Source: an uncultured Alistipes sp. (GTDB lineage Bacteria; Bacteroidota; Bacteroidia; Bacteroidales; Rikenellaceae). From it: DNA of 64,000 bases. Both the position numbers and the translations under genes were made by a program. The notes beneath the pieces were generated by a model. That model saw only the letters and a program-made list of their open reading frames with translations. It ran no database searches and was not told where the DNA came from. The stretch spans positions 1 to 64,000 of the forward strand of contig CAMWTS010000006.1 in the NCBI GenBank assembly GCA_947177225.1, read 5' to 3'. How positions within the stretch are numbered: position 1 is the stretch's first letter; each line of letters begins with the position of its first letter. Shown here in pieces: positions 60,847-64,000 of the stretch.

Positions 60847-62685
60847 TTAACGACCCTCCCAGAGAACGTTCTGTTTCAACTCGGGGCTGAGCTGCAATAC
60901 CGTATAAGGAATGGGACGCAGATACTTGGCCTCCTCCCAATAACGGTCTCTCATATACATCAGACGTCCGTGGTTGCCGTTTTCAAGGGTGAACGTACCC
61001 TCGGCGAGGTTGATATAGGTCACACCGGCCTCGCTGCCGACCTGGCTTGCCGACTCGACAACGCAAAGATCGTTGATGCCGTCGCCGTTGAGATCGATCG
61101 GAGTGTTCAATGCCGGAACATATACGCCATACCACTGCTTGATGGTCTTGTGACCCATATGCCAGCGCAACAGGTCGAACCAGCGTGCGGTATGCTCGTC
61201 GCCCTCAGAGATCAGCTCGATCGAGCGCTCGCGGCGAACCTCCAAGATATCCTTGTCGTTGATCTTCGAGCCGTCCTCCTGAGCATAGTAATCGTTCAGG
61301 TAGTTGTCGATGGTTGCGGGACGATCGCCGTTGACACCGGCACGCTCGCGCAACGGGCGGATAGTGCGGTTCCAAACCTCGTCGGACATCTCGCCCAGCT
61401 CGGCCTTAGCCTCGGCATAGTTCAGCAGAACCTCGGCATAACGCATGATGGGAAGCGAGTTGCTGCAAATCTTCGATGCCTCGTAAGCCTCGTTGTCGAT
61501 ATTCCACTTGATGATCTGATAACCCGTGCACGATACCGTAAGGTTGGGTGCGGCATGATTCAGGACACCGGCCTTGTCGTACTTCTGATACTCGGGAGAG
61601 ATGATCGTCTGAGCCAGACGCAAGTCTCTGTCGGCGAATACCTCGGCAAAGGTCATATCCTTCCAGTCGGCATTGTTGGTCACGCGCGAACCGTCGGTTT
61701 TCAGGTACATGGCCACGAAATCCGAGTCGAGCGACCAGCCCTGACCCATAGAGCCCGAGCAGAAATACCACGTTACGGTGTGCCATATGTTCAGTCCGTC
61801 GCTATACTCGCGAGCCCACAGCACCTCCTGGTGGTTGATCGCCTCGTTGATGAACAGGCTGCGATATGCCGTCTTCTTGTCGGCTGCCGATACACCGGTA
61901 ACCAATGAGTAGGGGCTGTCGTTGATAAGTTTCTCGCAAGCATCGCACGCCTGGCGAAGGAACTCCTCCGACGAGGTGTATTCGGCCGACCAGGGCAGAC
62001 CCGTAGAGGGATCGACGCTGTGGTACTTGCGGAAAGTACCCTCCCACAAGCAGAACTTGGCTTTGAGGAACAGTGCCACATAGCGGTTGATCTTCGAAAC
62101 ATTCAGATATTCCGACGAATCGGAGATATTGGCAGCAGCGAAGTTCAAGTCTTCCAAGATGCGCTCGCAAACATATTCGCGCGAATCCTGAGCCTTGTAC
62201 ATGGTCATGTCATCGGGCTCGATCACGTAGTCGTAGTAAGGCACGGCACCGAAGGTCTGCACCTTGGTGAAATAGTGCCATGCACGCCAGAAACGCGCAA
62301 CACCCTCGTAGTGATTGTAGACCTCCTCGGTCAGATTGGGCGTATTGCGGAAATGGTCGAGGAAATACTCCACCTCGTAGATGAACTTCCAGTTAGACTT
62401 GGCCCAGCTGCCCTGCTGCGACGATGTCCATATCGTATTGCGCAGGAACTCGGCCGGATTACGAGCCTCGATGATATCGCTGTAATTGTCGTAAGAGTAA
62501 GCGATATCGCCCTCATCGGGAGTCCAGCTGTTCAGGAAGCCGTTGGTATACTGCTCCAACGCGTCCTTGTTTTTCCAGTATGTAGTGGCGTCCACCGCCG
62601 CAGGATCGTGACGTTCCAGGAATTTCTCGCATCCGGTCGTCGCGATGGCAGAGACTGCAACCAAACTATATAATATCTTTTTCAT
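60847..62685 (-). CDS. SusD/RagB-family nutrient-binding lipoprotein
   Basis: Lipobox ATTGCEKFLERHDPAAV; FLKAKFCLWEGTFRKY; RYAEVLLNYAEAKAELGE; RRERSIELISEGDEHTARWFDLLRW. Confidence 0.94.
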   Translation of the reverse strand: MKKILYSLVAVSAIATTGCEKFLERHDPAAVDATTYWKNKDALEQYTNGFLNSWTPDEGDIAYSYDNYSDIIEARNPAEFLRNTIWTSSQQGSWAKSNWKFIYEVEYFLDHFRNTPNLTEEVYNHYEGVARFWRAWHYFTKVQTFGAVPYYDYVIEPDDMTMYKAQDSREYVCERILEDLNFAAANISDSSEYLNVSKINRYVALFLKAKFCLWEGTFRKYHSVDPSTGLPWSAEYTSSEEFLRQACDACEKLINDSPYSLVTGVSAADKKTAYRSLFINEAINHQEVLWAREYSDGLNIWHTVTWYFCSGSMGQGWSLDSDFVAMYLKTDGSRVTNNADWKDMTFAEVFADRDLRLAQTIISPEYQKYDKAGVLNHAAPNLTVSCTGYQIIKWNIDNEAYEASKICSNSLPIMRYAEVLLNYAEAKAELGEMSDEVWNRTIRPLRERAGVNGDRPATIDNYLNDYYAQEDGSKINDKDILEVRRERSIELISEGDEHTARWFDLLRWHMGHKTIKQWYGVYVPALNTPIDLNGDGINDLCVVESASQVGSEAGVTYINLAEGTFTLENGNHGRLMYMRDRYWEEAKYLRPIPYTVLQLSPELKQNVLWEGR

Positions 62686-62695
62686 AGAGTTCGTT

Positions 62696-64000
62696 TTAGA
62701 ATGTTATGTTAAGACCGATGGTGTACGAACGCAATACCGGATAACCCTCACCGTCACCGGAGTTATCACCGCCTCGCGTAGACTGGATATCGGCATCGCC
62801 GGCGCTGATACCCTCCGGGTCGAAGTTCTTGGCATACTTCTTCATCGGAGAGAAGGTCAACAGGTTCTCACCAGTTACATAGATCTTCAAGTTCTGCAAA
62901 CCGATCTTCTTCACGACCTCCTTGGGAAGCGTATAGTCGATGGTAAGGTTTTTCAGACGAATGTAGCTTGCATCTTGCAGGAAGTGGGTGTTGGGAGCCG
63001 AGAAGATACCGCCCGAAAGCTGAGCCTGATAACCTACCAGACGCGGCCAGTATGCACCGGTATCGGGGTTGTCCTCCGTCCAACGGTCGGCATGCCAGGG
63101 CAGCGACATCGAGTATGAACGTCCATACTGACCCCAGAAGTAGTGCGACTCCTTGGCGGGATACCAGTCGCGCTTGCCTACGCCCTGCCACAGCATGCTG
63201 AAACCAAGACCGTTCCAGTTGAATCCGGCCTGGATCGAGTAGCAGTAACGGGGAGTGGTATTACCGATAACCTTCAAGTCGCCGTGATCGTAGATAGTGT
63301 TGGCGCCGTTGTTGATTGCGCCGTCATCGTTCTGGTCAATGAGTTTCAGGTCACCGGCACCTACCGTCCAGTTGCTGTTGGCGAACTTAGAGTAGTCGAT
63401 CGTTGCAGCCTCGGCATCGGTAGCAAACAGACCGTCGGCCTGATAACCCCAGATCTCGCCCATGGTCATGCCCTCATAGTAGTTGTTGGCATAGTTGGTG
63501 GGCAGAGTACCAGTCTTAGAGGTGTATTTGGTCAGCTTCGAGGTGCTGTCATATACCATAGCCTTGACGTTGTAAGAGAAGGGTTTGCCTCCGGCCATGA
63601 ACGAATCGCGCCATGAAACAGACAACTCCCAACCGTCGGTCTGCATGTCGGCGTAGTTACCCTTGGGCACAGCCTGACCGAATACGGCAGGAAGCTCGGG
63701 ACCCGTAACATACATGTCGGTGGTATTCTTGCGGTATACGTCGGCGACAACGTTGAGTCGACCGTTCAAAGCCTCGAAATCGATACCGATGTCGTAGGTA
63801 GTGGTCTTCTCCCACGTCAGATTGCTCGGGATCAGACCGGGAGCAGTCGTGTAGGTCATGAATGCGCCGTTGCTGAGTACAGACGACTTGCCAAGCTCCA
63901 TAACCTGCTCGAAATCGTAGCACTTAGACAACAAACCGTTAGATGCCTGACCGGCCGAGAGACGCAGCTTCAAGTTGTCCAGCCAACCCTTGGCATTCTC
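62696..64000 (-). CDS. SusC/RagA TonB-linked outer-membrane protein (C-terminal part; runs off the window)
   Basis: KLRLSAGQASNGLL, DIGIDFEALNGRLNVVADVYRKNTTDMYV, ASYIRLKNLTIDYTLPKEVVKKIGLQNLKIYVTGENLLTFS. Confidence 0.94.
   Translation of the reverse strand, partial: ENAKGWLDNLKLRLSAGQASNGLLSKCYDFEQVMELGKSSVLSNGAFMTYTTAPGLIPSNLTWEKTTTYDIGIDFEALNGRLNVVADVYRKNTTDMYVTGPELPAVFGQAVPKGNYADMQTDGWELSVSWRDSFMAGGKPFSYNVKAMVYDSTSKLTKYTSKTGTLPTNYANNYYEGMTMGEIWGYQADGLFATDAEAATIDYSKFANSNWTVGAGDLKLIDQNDDGAINNGANTIYDHGDLKVIGNTTPRYCYSIQAGFNWNGLGFSMLWQGVGKRDWYPAKESHYFWGQYGRSYSMSLPWHADRWTEDNPDTGAYWPRLVGYQAQLSGGIFSAPNTHFLQDASYIRLKNLTIDYTLPKEVVKKIGLQNLKIYVTGENLLTFSPMKKYAKNFDPEGISAGDADIQSTRGGDNSGDGEGYPVLRSYTIGLNITF

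Overview
This 64 kb window is a gene-dense chromosomal segment from a Bacteroidales bacterium. The bacteroidetes -7 motif TAnnTTTG, SusC/SusD genes, GldH/RicT and the bamD-rpoZ-coaBC-recN order all support this; an Alistipes/Rikenellaceae-like host is a guess. Most genes are housekeeping (prfC, rsmG, katA, trmB, PFOR, ligA, dapA, rluB-like, prfB, cysS, queG, recN, coaBC, bamD). Four accessory regions stand out. (1) A complete type II-C CRISPR-Cas locus at 10.1-16.8 kb: divergent tracrRNA, 1216-aa Cas9, Cas1, Cas2, and a 24-repeat/23-spacer array. I could place the tracrRNA from its anti-repeat, promoter and terminator, and it fixes the crRNA strand. (2) A putative operon at 19.8-25.4 kb: FtsK/HerA-like ATPase, coiled-coil membrane protein, a protein joining a degenerate HsdR-N-like domain to a TM segment and a WXG100-sized helical tail, and a TPR-TM-HTH DUF6377-like regulator. 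This is the best candidate for an undescribed system. (3) A family of composite palindromic intergenic elements at 0-0.5, 9.75-10.1, 31.4-32.0 and 42.95 kb, whose stems co-vary between copies; one abuts the tracrRNA terminator. (4) A SusC/SusD, phosphoesterase, sn-glycerol-1-phosphate dehydrogenase and MFS locus at 55.9-64 kb that looks like a glycerol-1-phosphate scavenging system. No tRNA, rRNA or transposase genes were recognised. All family assignments come from reading the sequence; no database search was run.
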